From: Alphaproteobacteria bacterium
GTDB lineage: Bacteria; Pseudomonadota; Alphaproteobacteria; Micropepsales; Micropepsaceae
NCBI GenBank assembly: GCA_025350465.1
Contig: JANXXU010000048.1
Coordinates: 248,001-312,000 of the forward strand
Length of the DNA stretch: 64,000 nt
Direction of reading: 5' to 3'
The position numbers and the translations under genes were made by a program. The notes below the pieces were generated by a model that saw only the letters and a list, made by a program, of their open reading frames with translations, searched no databases and was not told the origin of the DNA. Below are positions 42,337 to 51,096 of this stretch, piece after piece. Positions within the stretch are counted from its first letter, which is position 1, and each line of letters starts with the position of its first letter.

Positions 42337-42720
42337 TCACTGGATATCCGGGCGCACGATTGTCCAAAACGTACCGGCCGCGACGATGCCTGAACCCACT
42401 GCAAGCGCAGGGAAAAACATCGATCTCGAGAGTTCAGCCAACAGGTCGTTTGGCCCAAGAAAGACGTACACCATTGAACCCATGGCGGCTCCGGCGAGCA
42501 GATAGACACCGAGGCCGTCGAGCTTAAAAAATCGCAGCGCCACAAACGCCGGGACACCGAGGATCAATGTCGTTGGATAAGCGATCATGGCGCCAAGTAT
42601 GAAGACCCCAACAGCCTCTCCGGAATTGCCAAAGAAGGCGCCGAGGATCATGAACACGAAGCCTGGGACAGCCGGCGCGACAAGAAATCCGATCAAAGTC
42701 CTTCGTCGCCTCGACCACAT
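42337..42720 (-). CDS. Small four-helix membrane protein, unknown function
   Basis: The 127-residue product has a basic start (MWSRRRRTLIG) and four predicted membrane segments, including LVAPAVPGFVFMILGAFFG, VGVFILGAMIAYPTTLILGV and YLLAGAAMGSMVYVFLG. No catalytic motif or family is recognisable. It stands alone, preceded by a short gap to a lipoprotein gene on the same strand. Confidence 0.65.
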   Translation of the reverse strand: MWSRRRRTLIGFLVAPAVPGFVFMILGAFFGNSGEAVGVFILGAMIAYPTTLILGVPAFVALRFFKLDGLGVYLLAGAAMGSMVYVFLGPNDLLAELSRSMFFPALAVGSGIVAAGTFWTIVRPDIQ

Positions 42721-42762
42721 GCGCGTTCACCTCAACGTCTCATGTGCCAGCCAAACGCCCGA

Positions 42763-43332
42763 TCAGCGGTCGTGCTTGAACACGCCGTCGAGCCACGTCG
42801 CCAGCGCCTCGGCGGCGGGCGAGGGGTTGGTGCGTTCGAAATCGCCCTTCTGATCGATCAGCACCTGGCGATAGGTGGCGTAAGGAACATGGCGCGCGAG
42901 ACAATAGAGCGTGGTCTCGCCCATATCGGCGCCGGCGTTCCGGCCTTCCATCGACGCCACCGTCGCCGCTTCTCGGATCAGCGGCATGTGCTGGGCGATG
43001 TCATCGGCGGTGACGCTCCGACCGGTATCGACCGCGCCGTTGTAGCGAACCTTGAGTTCGTCTTCGCTCATGTTGTTTAAGTCTTTGGCGTGCCACGGAT
43101 TGGGCAAGCTCGCGGGCGTGCCCTTGATATCGTAGCGCCACACGCGCCCCTCACCATCGAGCACGACGCCGTGGCGCTGATAACCCCATGCGTAGTTCTC
43201 GTATTCCTGCCCGCAGATCCACGATTGCGCCGTCGGTTCGGGTGTGGGCGTTTGACCAGCAGGTCCTGTACTCGCGGTGTTGCAGCCGCAGAGCGCAAGA
43301 GCAGTAAGCGACGCGATAACGAAGCGCTTCAT
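42763..43332 (-). CDS. Putative lipoprotein, 189 aa
   Basis: The protein has a lipoprotein signal (VIASLTALALCGCNTAS, lipobox LCGC near residue 16). A Pro/Thr linker and a domain with CGQEYENYAWGYQRHGVVLD follow, then GEGRVWRYDIKGTPASLPN and MGETTLYCLARHVPYATYRQ. Two cysteines in the mature part may form a disulfide. I recognise no family. The ATG at 43332 is chosen because the upstream in-frame extension (to 43422) would place 30 arginine-rich residues ahead of the signal peptide. Confidence 0.72.
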   Translation of the reverse strand: MKRFVIASLTALALCGCNTASTGPAGQTPTPEPTAQSWICGQEYENYAWGYQRHGVVLDGEGRVWRYDIKGTPASLPNPWHAKDLNNMSEDELKVRYNGAVDTGRSVTADDIAQHMPLIREAATVASMEGRNAGADMGETTLYCLARHVPYATYRQVLIDQKGDFERTNPSPAAEALATWLDGVFKHDR

Positions 43333-43431
43333 GTTCAGCTCTCGCAATGCGATCCGGCGTAGCAATGACGCCCGATTGTGGCGGGATCGCGTCAGTTCAC
43401 ACGAGAGTCGGATGCGAAGCAATACCGCAGC

Positions 43432-43833
43432 TCACCTCCATCGATCTCCAAGCTTGTTCACATAATTTGCAAACACATAGCGCCAGGGAATGACAAGAGG
43501 AACAATAACGCCCATCAAGCAATTTTGGGTCGTCTCCCAGTTGTCCGCGTCCATTTGATGAGCGGACCAGAGCGGGATCGCAACAACGGTCAGCCATATC
43601 GACTTCCAGATCAGTTCGAAGAAAAACACAGGCAACATTTTCAGCGGATATCGTATTCCTAAAGCCGCCAAAATCGCCATTGCTCCCAGCAAGCTGCAGC
43701 CGACTCCATGCCAGAGAGGCCACGGTGTCGGGTGGTGGAGTAATTGAGGCCATATGGTGAATGCGAGCCCCACGGCTATAAGAAGGTAGGTGGCCCTCAT
43801 CAAATACAGACGGAACAGTGACACCTCGGTCAT
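43432..43833 (-). CDS. Small membrane protein, unknown function
   Basis: The 133-residue product has about four hydrophobic segments: MRATYLLIAVGLAFTIWPQL, WHGVGCSLLGAMAILAALG, MLPVFFFELIWKSIWLTVVA and MGVIVPLVIPWRYVFANYV. The charged motif ELIWKSIW and Pro residues inside helices are conserved-looking, but I cannot name the family. It is a single gene between a lipoprotein and an esterase on the same strand. Confidence 0.65.
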   Translation of the reverse strand: MTEVSLFRLYLMRATYLLIAVGLAFTIWPQLLHHPTPWPLWHGVGCSLLGAMAILAALGIRYPLKMLPVFFFELIWKSIWLTVVAIPLWSAHQMDADNWETTQNCLMGVIVPLVIPWRYVFANYVNKLGDRWR

Positions 43834-43900
43834 CGCGATGATTCCCTCTCTTCGCTCATTTGTGCGGAGCGAGTGAATTCGTGTTGAAGAATCCGCATAG

Positions 43901-44887
43901 CTATCTTGGTCGCTGCCGCTCGAAAAAGTTCCAGATTACTTCCGGTCCATTCGGCTCCGTGGGCGACGGGCCCAACAATCGCGGATGGCGCCGGTAGGGC
44001 TGCGGGATGCCATGTCCACCGCCGTGAACGGCAACCAGCTCCACCTCAACTTTCGAGTCGTTTCGCCAGAGCACCCGCTCGACGCGAACGCCCTCAGCCG
44101 CTTCGGTCTGGCTCGTTACGGGCGGAGCGGCGATGTTATTGAGGTCGGCAAAATACTGACCTGATGCCCGCGACGACCGGACCTTGCCGTTCCTCAGGAA
44201 TAGGCCGAAGAGATTGACGTCTCCGCCGTCGAACGGGACGATGGGGTCCTCGGTACCGTTCATGATCATGACGGACGACGTGCCGGGTCCCGCGGCCTTG
44301 CATTTGAAATTGTCCGGCGTCGGCACGTTCGCCGATACGGCCGCAACAGCGCGGAAGCGCGAAGGCGCTTCGAGTGCTAGGCGAAACGCCATAAAACCAC
44401 CGCGAGAACTGCCGGCGGCGAACACCCTGGCCGGGTCGACACCCAAGTCAGCAATGAGCTTGTCTGCCAGCGCAGCCAGGAATCCTACATCGTCGGTCTC
44501 GAGCCCGTCCGCGTCGCCGCCGCCAACGATGCCGCAGGCGTTCCAATAGCCCTCATACGCATCGGGATAGACGACCGCGAAGCCATTCTTGTCGGCCAGG
44601 CGCTCGAAGCCGTACCCGGTCTCGACGCGCATCCGCGCGCCGTTCTCTCCCGCGCCGTGCATCACCAGCACGAGCGGCGCGCCTTTCGAAAGCCCTTTGG
44701 GCACATAGACCCTGTAAATCCGATTGAGGCCACCGACTTCGATCGTTCCGCGAGTGAGCGTGCCGGACAGTTGCGGCACCTCGGGCGCGGGCGTGTAGAC
44801 GAAGATGGCGAACAGAGCACCGAGCACGCCAGCCAACGCAACGACGGCTATCGAGCCGTAAAGGAACACGCGCAGAACTCTTCTCAC
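43901..44887 (-). CDS. LpqC/PHB-depolymerase-type esterase, membrane-anchored
   Basis: The 328-residue protein starts with an uncleaved anchor or signal (VFLYGSIAVVALAGVLGALF, about 7-30). A domain of the same family as the esterase at 36.8 kb follows. It has PLVLVMHGAGENGARMRVET, YPDAYEGYWNACG, the nucleophile elbow AAGSSRGGFMAF, IMNGTEDPIVPFDGGD and VHGGGHGIPQPYRRHP. The two paralogues share the order of motifs but differ in loops. Substrate is unknown. The presence of phaC at 47 kb makes hydroxyalkanoate chemistry possible but unproven. Confidence 0.85.
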   Translation of the reverse strand: MRRVLRVFLYGSIAVVALAGVLGALFAIFVYTPAPEVPQLSGTLTRGTIEVGGLNRIYRVYVPKGLSKGAPLVLVMHGAGENGARMRVETGYGFERLADKNGFAVVYPDAYEGYWNACGIVGGGDADGLETDDVGFLAALADKLIADLGVDPARVFAAGSSRGGFMAFRLALEAPSRFRAVAAVSANVPTPDNFKCKAAGPGTSSVMIMNGTEDPIVPFDGGDVNLFGLFLRNGKVRSSRASGQYFADLNNIAAPPVTSQTEAAEGVRVERVLWRNDSKVEVELVAVHGGGHGIPQPYRRHPRLLGPSPTEPNGPEVIWNFFERQRPR

Positions 44888-44906
44888 GGCGATATTTCCT
44901 TGTCCG

Positions 44907-45638
44907 TCACGATGCCGTCGCGGCAGGCTTGAGCCAGTGCGTGAACTTGACCCGGATCAACCAGAAGATCATCAAGCCGATCACGGCGAGTTCCGGCAAG
45001 AAGAGCAGGGACGAGCCGCGCACATAGGCGGGCATGACTTGCTGCTGGCCAAGAAAAAACGAACCGGCGGCAATGAAGAGCGCCATGCACATGCGCCAAA
45101 GATGCCGGGCGATACGTGGTGCGCCGGCGATGCCGCCACGCAAGATCACCTTGAGGTCGCACGCGGCGGCGAGGCCCCCGAAAAACATAAAGGCATAGAA
45201 CAATTGCGCCGGCTCCCCGTCGATCTTGCCCGTCGGACTGTTCCGGGCTTGCAGCATGAAGAGGGAGCCGGCAGCAACGACGCTCAACGCGACTATGAAT
45301 CCGCCGACCTCCAGACGCCCGATACTGCCCTCCTTGCGCTTGACCGTCGCCCATCCGGTGACGATCAGATAGAGGGCCAAGACCGCAGCAACAGAATTTG
45401 GCCTTTGACCGTCCGTCAAAAAAGGCGAGACGACGGCGGCGATTGCAGTCGCCATCAGCATGGAGAGAAAGAACACCGTCCCCGCGACGCGATGCACGCG
45501 GTCGCCTTTGCGCGATAGCAGGGCCACGGCGCCTGAGGCCATGGCGAGGCTTGCTCCAGCGATGTGAAGAAACAAGATTGTGTCTGCGCCGGCCGACATC
45601 CAGAAAGGGCTCTCCGGAGGTACATGCAGGATTGTCAT
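44907..45638 (-). CDS. DUF2306-type multi-spanning membrane protein
   Basis: The 243-residue protein has about seven membrane segments. It begins with an early His-containing helix (ADTILFLHIAGASLAMASG, ALLSRKGDRVHRVAGTVFF), the pattern of DUF2306. RHLWRMCMALFIAAGSFFLG and LAVIGLMIFWLIRVKFTHW come near the end. Conserved histidines in the first two helices are suggestive of heme or metal binding but this is not established. It lies 19 bases upstream of the esterase gene, so the two may be one operon. Confidence 0.75.
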   Translation of the reverse strand: MTILHVPPESPFWMSAGADTILFLHIAGASLAMASGAVALLSRKGDRVHRVAGTVFFLSMLMATAIAAVVSPFLTDGQRPNSVAAVLALYLIVTGWATVKRKEGSIGRLEVGGFIVALSVVAAGSLFMLQARNSPTGKIDGEPAQLFYAFMFFGGLAAACDLKVILRGGIAGAPRIARHLWRMCMALFIAAGSFFLGQQQVMPAYVRGSSLLFLPELAVIGLMIFWLIRVKFTHWLKPAATAS

Positions 45639-45852
45639 GATGCGTCTGCCCGGGGCCTACGTTGCGTTCAGGGCAACCTAGCCACCAGCGCTCCAATGGC
45701 CATGACACCAGCGATCATAAACATGACAGTGGGGGTCATATCTGCTGTTTGCCGTCTTGTGCTCCGGAATGAACAGAATTGGCAGGCGCAGCAGAACAAG
45801 ACGAAGGCCGACATTGTCACCTACATCAAAGGGTTCGATAAGCGCTGAGCCA

Positions 45853-46038
45853 ACAACGTCGGGAGGTTTTGCGCGGGCATTGATGGAACTAGCGGTGACG
45901 AAGGGTGCCAGTCGAAAGGCGTTGCTCAAGGGGCCGGCGATTGATCCTGAGGATTTGGAAGACCAGGACAACCGTGTTCCGTTCGCGAAATACCTTGCGC
46001 TGATGAGGGCGAACAATATCTCGCCCTTACAGCGCTAG
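45853..46038 (+). pseudogene. Broken copy of an AraC-type regulator N-terminus
   Basis: The frame encodes TTSGGFARALMELAVTKGAS, then RKALLKGPAIDPEDLEDQDN and RVPFAKYLALMRAN before a stop. This lines up with residues about 20-75 of the intact AraC regulator on the opposite strand (YAKGLLSFAVAKGASREKLL, LDDLDNRIPLARYDALMRAG). Upstream in-frame sequence is not family-like and no good start is present. The fragment ends tail to tail with the intact gene, overlapping its stop by four bases. It looks like a remnant of a duplicated and inverted regulator. Confidence 0.75.
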
Positions 46039-47114
46039 ATCGCGCGTTTGCGCGGACTTGTGCCAGTCCAGCGGCGGAAGGCGCGGGAGAAGGCGCTGGG
46101 TTCGGAGAAGCCGACGAGATAGGCGGTTTCGTTCACCGATACTTTTTTGCCGTTCAGATAATGCAACGCCATTTTGTGGCGCAGTTCGTCTAGCAGTTTT
46201 TCGAAGGTCACGCCCTCGGCCTTGAGCTTGCGATAGAGCGTCGGGCGGCTTAAGGCCATCTTCTCGGCGACGCGCTCGATGTTCGGGTCGCCCGTGTGCA
46301 GGATCGGGATCAACAAGCTTTCGACGTGGCCGCGCGTGGTCTTTGCGCTTTCGAGGCCATTGAGAAGTGCCTGCGCGCGCTCGCTCAAGACGCCGAACAC
46401 ATAGCGGCTTATCGGGGGTTGCTTGAGCGAGAGGAATCCTTCATCGATGCGTATCGCGTTCCACTTGGTTCCGAAGACTATTGGCGCCTGGAATATGCGA
46501 TCGTACTCGGCGAGGTAGCTGGGCGCTTCATGGGTGAAGTGAACCGCCAGCGGAAACGGTTTGCGTTGAAAGTCGGGATTTGCTCCGAACATCGCCCGCG
46601 CATTACCGACAAGGCGCGCAAACTCCGATTCTGTCGCATGTGGATTGCCGATGAAGATGGGGTTCGTGGCCTCTATCCAGAACTGGCCGTCGTTGTGGAC
46701 GAGCCGAACCGTGTCGGAGGCTATGCCGCTGCCTTCGTCGAACACCAGGCGCCAATAGCGGTTCAGCTGCGCGCCCACATCCAGCGTCGTTTCGCAGGCT
46801 TCGCAGATCAATCCGACGATCGAGACTTCCTGCATACGAACCGCCTCGCCGAACTGCAGCGCAAGCGCCGGTTCGCCGGTGAGTTCGGTGCCTGCTCTCA
46901 TCAACGCGTCATAACGCGCCAAGGGAATGCGGTTGTCCAAATCATCAAGGTCGGCGCCTGAGATTTGCGAGCGCTCAAGCAGCTTTTCGCGGCTCGCGCC
47001 CTTCGCGACGGCGAAACTCAACAACCCCTTCGCATAGCCCGCGCCGATGGTAGGCCCGGCCGGCGCTCTTCCCGCCTTGAGACCAGGAGTCACGTTTTTG
47101 GGCACTGCGGTCAT
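46035..47114 (-). CDS. AraC-family transcriptional regulator
   Basis: The 359-residue regulator has an N-terminal arabinose-binding-type domain (PF12625-like, about 25-210; AVRMQEVSIVGLICEACETT and FYLAEYDRIFQAPIVFGTKW-like text). A C-terminal AraC double helix-turn-helix (about 265-357) carries VAEKMALSRPTLYRKLKAEG and NETAYLVGFSEPSAFSRAFR followed by WTGTSPRKR. The regulon is unknown. It is adjacent to phaC on the same strand, 170 bases apart, which is compatible with but not evidence for control of PHA genes. Confidence 0.92.
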   Translation of the reverse strand: MTAVPKNVTPGLKAGRAPAGPTIGAGYAKGLLSFAVAKGASREKLLERSQISGADLDDLDNRIPLARYDALMRAGTELTGEPALALQFGEAVRMQEVSIVGLICEACETTLDVGAQLNRYWRLVFDEGSGIASDTVRLVHNDGQFWIEATNPIFIGNPHATESEFARLVGNARAMFGANPDFQRKPFPLAVHFTHEAPSYLAEYDRIFQAPIVFGTKWNAIRIDEGFLSLKQPPISRYVFGVLSERAQALLNGLESAKTTRGHVESLLIPILHTGDPNIERVAEKMALSRPTLYRKLKAEGVTFEKLLDELRHKMALHYLNGKKVSVNETAYLVGFSEPSAFSRAFRRWTGTSPRKRAI

Positions 47115-47284
47115 GTCCGGTTGGCGTCATCGGAAATAGGTTTGAGCCCGCGCACGAAAACCCTAAGGGAACAGCCGTGGTACCTGCAACGCCCGAGGTG
47201 GTTGCGTGCCTTACCCGCGTCTCCGAGGTGAGTCCTCTGCTCGTTGTGGCCTTCGCCACCACGATACCGCCCATTGGGCTAATA

Positions 47285-49081
47285 TCACTTCATCTTGGCG
47301 TAGGTGCCGGGCGCGTCCTCGATGACCTTGAGTTTGCGGTCGCCGGGCGTTCGCGAGAGAACTTTCTCGCCGGAGAGTTTGGCGAGCCATTTGTCCCAAT
47401 AGGGCCACCATGAGCCGGGATGTTCGGTCGAGGTCGCGATCCACTCTTCGACGCGCTCGGGCACTTTGTCGTTAATCCAGTGCTGATATTTTTTCGCGTC
47501 CGGATGATTGATGACGCCGGCGATGTGGCCGGATCCCGCCATCATGAACGTCACCGGTCCCTTGAAGAGCTTCGACGATTTGTAAACCGATTTATAGGGC
47601 GCGATGTGATCTTCCTTGGATGATTGCAGGAAGATCGGAATTTTCACTTTGCCGAGATCGAGCTTCTCGCCGGCCATCATCAGCTTGCCCTTCGCGAGAT
47701 TGTTCTCGCGATAGAACTCACGCAGATAGAACATGTGCATGTGGATGGGCATGCGCGTCGTATCCGCATTCCAGTAAAGCAGGTCGAAGCGCATCGGGTC
47801 GCGGCCGAGCAGATAATTGTTGATCACGAAGCTCCAGATCAAATCGTTGGAGCGCAGCATGTTGAATGTCGTCGCCATCTTGGCGCCGTCCAAATAGCCG
47901 CCGGCCGCGGTCATCTGGTCTTCCATGTTCTTCAGCTGATCGTCGTCGATGAAGACCTGCAGATCGCCGGCTTCCGAGAAATCCGCTTGCGCCGCGAAAA
48001 ACGTCGCCGAACTGATCCGCTTGTCGCCTTTGGCCGCCATGTAAGCGAGCGTTGCCGAGAGCAGCGTGCCGCCGATGCAATATCCGATCGTGTTGATCTC
48101 TTTGACACCGGTTGCTTTTTCGACCGCGTCGAGCGCTTCGAAAATGCCTTGGCGCATATAGTCTTCGAATGTCTTTTGCGCGAGCTTGGCGTCGGGATTG
48201 ACCCACGAGACCACAAACACCGTGTAGCCGCGCGACGTCGCCCACTTCACGAACGAGTTCTTCTCGCCGAGATCGAGGATGTAGTATTTGTTGATCCAGG
48301 GCGGAAAGATCAGCAGCGGCTTTTCGTACTGCTCTTCGGTCGTCGGCATGTATTGGATGAGCTGCATCAGCTCGTTCTGATAGACGATCTTCGCAGGCGT
48401 GAGCGCCAGATTGCGGCCGACCTCGAAATATTCCATGTCGGTCTGGCGGATCGCGAGTTGGCCCTTGCCGCGCTCGAGGTCGATAAGGAGGTTGTTCAGC
48501 CCCTTGACGAGATTCTCACCGTTCGATTGCAGCGTCGTGCGCAGCACTTCGGGGTTGGTGAACAGGAAGTTCGATGGCGACAGCGCGTCGGCGAATTGCT
48601 TTGTGTAGAACTCGACCTTCTTGCGCGTGTGGTCGTCGACGCCTTTGACGTCTGCCACGGTTTCCTGCATCCAGCGCGCGGTCAGCAGATAAGACTGCTT
48701 GATGAAGTCGAAAATTTGATTTTCCGACCAGTCCTTATCTTTGAAGCGCTTGTCGCTCGACGAGGGCTCGATCACCGGATCGGTTTGCTGCCCCAGCATG
48801 CGCTGCGTGGTGTGGTGCCAGAGGTTCATGTAGCTCTGCCACAGCTTGAAATTCGCCTCGACCAAATGCCCAGGATTGCGCATCGCGTGGCCGAGGAAGT
48901 CGACGAAGGTTTGGCCAAGACCCAGCGGGTCCGTTGGTCCGTTGCTGCCGCTCTTTGCTTGGTTCTTGAGGAAGTCGGTGATCAGCCGTTGGCTTTGGCC
49001 GGCCACCTTCATCATGTTGCGGGAGAATTCGGTCGGGTCGGCGATTGAATAAGCGTTGTTACTCTTCAGTGGTTCTGACAT
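47285..49081 (-). CDS. phaC: Class I poly(3-hydroxyalkanoate) synthase
   Basis: PhaC polymerises hydroxyacyl-CoA into storage polyester granules. The 598-residue protein has the class I N-terminal region (about 50-250) and the alpha/beta-hydrolase core. The modified lipase box GYCIGG holds nucleophile Cys335, SKEDHIAPYKSVY holds the catalytic Asp, and AGSGHIAGVINHP holds the His. PLLIFPPWINKYYILDLGEK is a strong family marker. The ATG at 49081 (MSEPLKSNN) is preferred to a 50-residue upstream extension. No phaA, phaB or phasin gene is in the window. Confidence 0.97.
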   Translation of the reverse strand: MSEPLKSNNAYSIADPTEFSRNMMKVAGQSQRLITDFLKNQAKSGSNGPTDPLGLGQTFVDFLGHAMRNPGHLVEANFKLWQSYMNLWHHTTQRMLGQQTDPVIEPSSSDKRFKDKDWSENQIFDFIKQSYLLTARWMQETVADVKGVDDHTRKKVEFYTKQFADALSPSNFLFTNPEVLRTTLQSNGENLVKGLNNLLIDLERGKGQLAIRQTDMEYFEVGRNLALTPAKIVYQNELMQLIQYMPTTEEQYEKPLLIFPPWINKYYILDLGEKNSFVKWATSRGYTVFVVSWVNPDAKLAQKTFEDYMRQGIFEALDAVEKATGVKEINTIGYCIGGTLLSATLAYMAAKGDKRISSATFFAAQADFSEAGDLQVFIDDDQLKNMEDQMTAAGGYLDGAKMATTFNMLRSNDLIWSFVINNYLLGRDPMRFDLLYWNADTTRMPIHMHMFYLREFYRENNLAKGKLMMAGEKLDLGKVKIPIFLQSSKEDHIAPYKSVYKSSKLFKGPVTFMMAGSGHIAGVINHPDAKKYQHWINDKVPERVEEWIATSTEHPGSWWPYWDKWLAKLSGEKVLSRTPGDRKLKVIEDAPGTYAKMK

Positions 49082-49261
49082 GTCCCTCGTTTCTCCGGCA
49101 CGGCTGGGTTTCGCCAGTCTGCCGTGAATCCCCTTAATTTGCTGCTTTGCAACAGGGATAACCCCCAGGGATAGGGCGGAGCAAGCCTGGCGCCGCAGGA
49201 AGCCCTGGAGTTTCCCGCGCGATTCGCGCAAACTGCGCCTCCCCCGATAGGAGAATTAAGA

Positions 49262-49825
49262 ATGCTCCGCCTGCTTCCGCGTGCGTTTGCGATGGCTGGA
49301 CTGGCCGCGCTCATCAGCGCCTGTTCGTCAGCGCCCGATTGGACAAAGCCTGGGACCTGGATCGATAACGCGGCCGGCGGCGGCGCGGAGAGCGGCTCGG
49401 AGGCCAAGACGGCGGCGCCGCCCCCGCCCTCGGCGGGCGACAGGCCGACGGTGCCGCCGGCCACGCAAACAGCCGGTACCGCGACAACCGACGAGACCAG
49501 CCAACCCGTCGAAAATCCGCTTGATCCGGCCTCCGCCAAGCCGAAACCGAAAGTTCTGCCCAGCCAACAGGCAGCCGGACGGCCGACCGAATTCCCGAAT
49601 CTAGCCAATCAGCAGGATGTGCAGACGGTAGGCACAAGCGAATCCCAGCGCCGCGAAATTCGCGACAGCCTGGTCGCCGATCGTGACAAGGCGCAGCACT
49701 CCGCCGACGTGCTGCGCGGCGGGACGGCGACGCCGGCGGCACCACCGGCGCCAGCGACGCCGGCTAAACCCGCAGACGACAAGCCGGCCGAGGGAAGTGC
49801 TAGCACTCCCGCGCCCACGAATTGA
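49262..49825 (+). CDS. Pro/Ala-rich lipoprotein, unknown function
   Basis: The 187-residue product has a lipoprotein signal (AMAGLAALISACSS, lipobox ISAC with Cys near 21). A short WTKPGTWID segment, a long Pro/Ala/Lys low-complexity stretch (about 35-115), a conserved-looking FPNLANQQDVQTVGTSESQR with a following charged helix, and a Pro/Ala tail complete it. The pattern suggests an envelope anchor spanning the periplasm. No enzyme motif is seen. A GATAGGAGAA site precedes the ATG. Confidence 0.7.
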   Translation: MLRLLPRAFAMAGLAALISACSSAPDWTKPGTWIDNAAGGGAESGSEAKTAAPPPPSAGDRPTVPPATQTAGTATTDETSQPVENPLDPASAKPKPKVLPSQQAAGRPTEFPNLANQQDVQTVGTSESQRREIRDSLVADRDKAQHSADVLRGGTATPAAPPAPATPAKPADDKPAEGSASTPAPTN

Positions 49826-49884
49826 CGGCCAAGAGTTAAGGGCTTGAGTCGCGAGGCCGCACGCCGGCAGGGTCGAGGACCGCA

Positions 49885-51096
49885 TTGACCACCGAGTTTC
49901 ACCGCATCAAGCGGCTCCCGCCATATGTCTTTGAGGAAGTCAATCGCCTCAAGGCCAAAGCGCGCGCCGTCGGCGACGACATCATCGATTTCGGAATGGG
50001 CAACCCCGACATGCCCACGCCCAAGCATATCGTCGACAAATTGATCGAGACGGTGCGCGATCCGCGCACCAATCGCTATTCCGCCTCGCGCGGCATTCCC
50101 GGTTTGCGCAAGGCGATGGCGAGCTACTACGGGCGTCGCTTCGGCGTAAAGCTCGATCCCGATCGCGAAGTGATCGCAACTTTGGGCTCGAAGGAAGGCT
50201 TCGCCAATTTGGCGCAGGCGATTACCGCGCCGGGCGATACGATCCTGGTTCCCAACCCCGCTTACCCGATTCATGCCTTCGGTTTCATTTTGGCCGGCGC
50301 GTCGATCCGGCACGTCGAAGCGTCGAGCCCCGAGAAATTCTTCCAAGGGCTCGAGCGGGCCGTGCGCCACGCCGTACCGCCGCCGACGGCCGTCGTCGTC
50401 TCGTATCCGTCGAACCCGACGGCGCAAATCGTGCACCTCGACTTCTACAAGGACATCGTTAAGTTTGCGAAGGAGAAGAGCCTCTGGGTGCTCTCCGACC
50501 TGGCTTACGCCGAAATCTATTTCGATGGCGATCCGCCGCCGTCGATGTTGCAGGTGCCGGGCGCCAAGGACATTGTCGTCGAATTCAACTCGCTATCGAA
50601 GACTTACGCCATGCCGGGCTGGCGCATGGGCTTCGCGGCCGGCAACGAACGCATGATCCACGCTTTGGGCCGCATCAAATCCTACCTCGACTACGGCGCC
50701 TTTACGCCGATCCAGGTCGCCGCCGCCGCCGCGTTGAGCGGACCGCAGACCTGCGTCGATGAGATGCGCGCGATCTACAAGGGCCGCCGCGACGCGTTGA
50801 TCGATAGTTTCGCGCGCGCCGGCTGGCAGATTCCGGCACCCGCCGCGTCGATGTTCGCGTGGGCACCGATCCCGGAAGCGTTTCGGTCGCTGGGCTCGCT
50901 CGAATTCTCGAAGCTTCTGTTGGAGCACGCCAAGGTCGCTGTCGCGCCTGGCGCGGGCTTCGGCGAATACGGTGACGGGCATGTCCGCATTGCGCTGGTC
51001 GAAAACGAACAACGCATCCGCCAAGCTGCGCGCAACGTGCGCAAATTCTTGAGCAACGGCCCGGGCATCCGTGAGGCCAAGGACGCCGCGCAATGA
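49885..51096 (+). CDS. Class I/II aminotransferase (AlaC or LL-DAP aminotransferase-like)
   Basis: The 403-residue PLP enzyme has DIIDFGMGNPDMPTPKHIVD, RYSASRGIPGLRKAMASYY, NPAYPIHAFGFILAGAS, YPSNPTAQIV, SDLAYAEIYFDG and the Schiff-base Lys239 in FNSLSKTYAMPGWRMGFAAG. The family includes alanine transaminase AlaC and diaminopimelate aminotransferases. Position in front of hom, with overlap of four bases, suggests a role in aspartate-family or alanine metabolism. The start is TTG at 49885, since no ATG precedes the conserved N-terminus (FHRIKRLPPYVF). Confidence 0.92.
   Translation: MTTEFHRIKRLPPYVFEEVNRLKAKARAVGDDIIDFGMGNPDMPTPKHIVDKLIETVRDPRTNRYSASRGIPGLRKAMASYYGRRFGVKLDPDREVIATLGSKEGFANLAQAITAPGDTILVPNPAYPIHAFGFILAGASIRHVEASSPEKFFQGLERAVRHAVPPPTAVVVSYPSNPTAQIVHLDFYKDIVKFAKEKSLWVLSDLAYAEIYFDGDPPPSMLQVPGAKDIVVEFNSLSKTYAMPGWRMGFAAGNERMIHALGRIKSYLDYGAFTPIQVAAAAALSGPQTCVDEMRAIYKGRRDALIDSFARAGWQIPAPAASMFAWAPIPEAFRSLGSLEFSKLLLEHAKVAVAPGAGFGEYGDGHVRIALVENEQRIRQAARNVRKFLSNGPGIREAKDAAQ

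Noticed and set aside
42179-42367. 62-codon minus-strand open frame in the gap after the acetyltransferase
   Set aside because: No domain, overlaps the end of the following gene and lacks a ribosome-binding site.
45668-45739. 23-codon minus-strand frame encoding a hydrophobic peptide (MTPTVMFMIAGVMAIG...)
   Set aside because: Short and without a ribosome-binding site; a small membrane peptide is possible but cannot be supported.
47624-49048. 474-codon plus-strand open frame opposite phaC
   Set aside because: Antisense to a confident PHA synthase with intact catalytic residues; no recognisable family in the translation.
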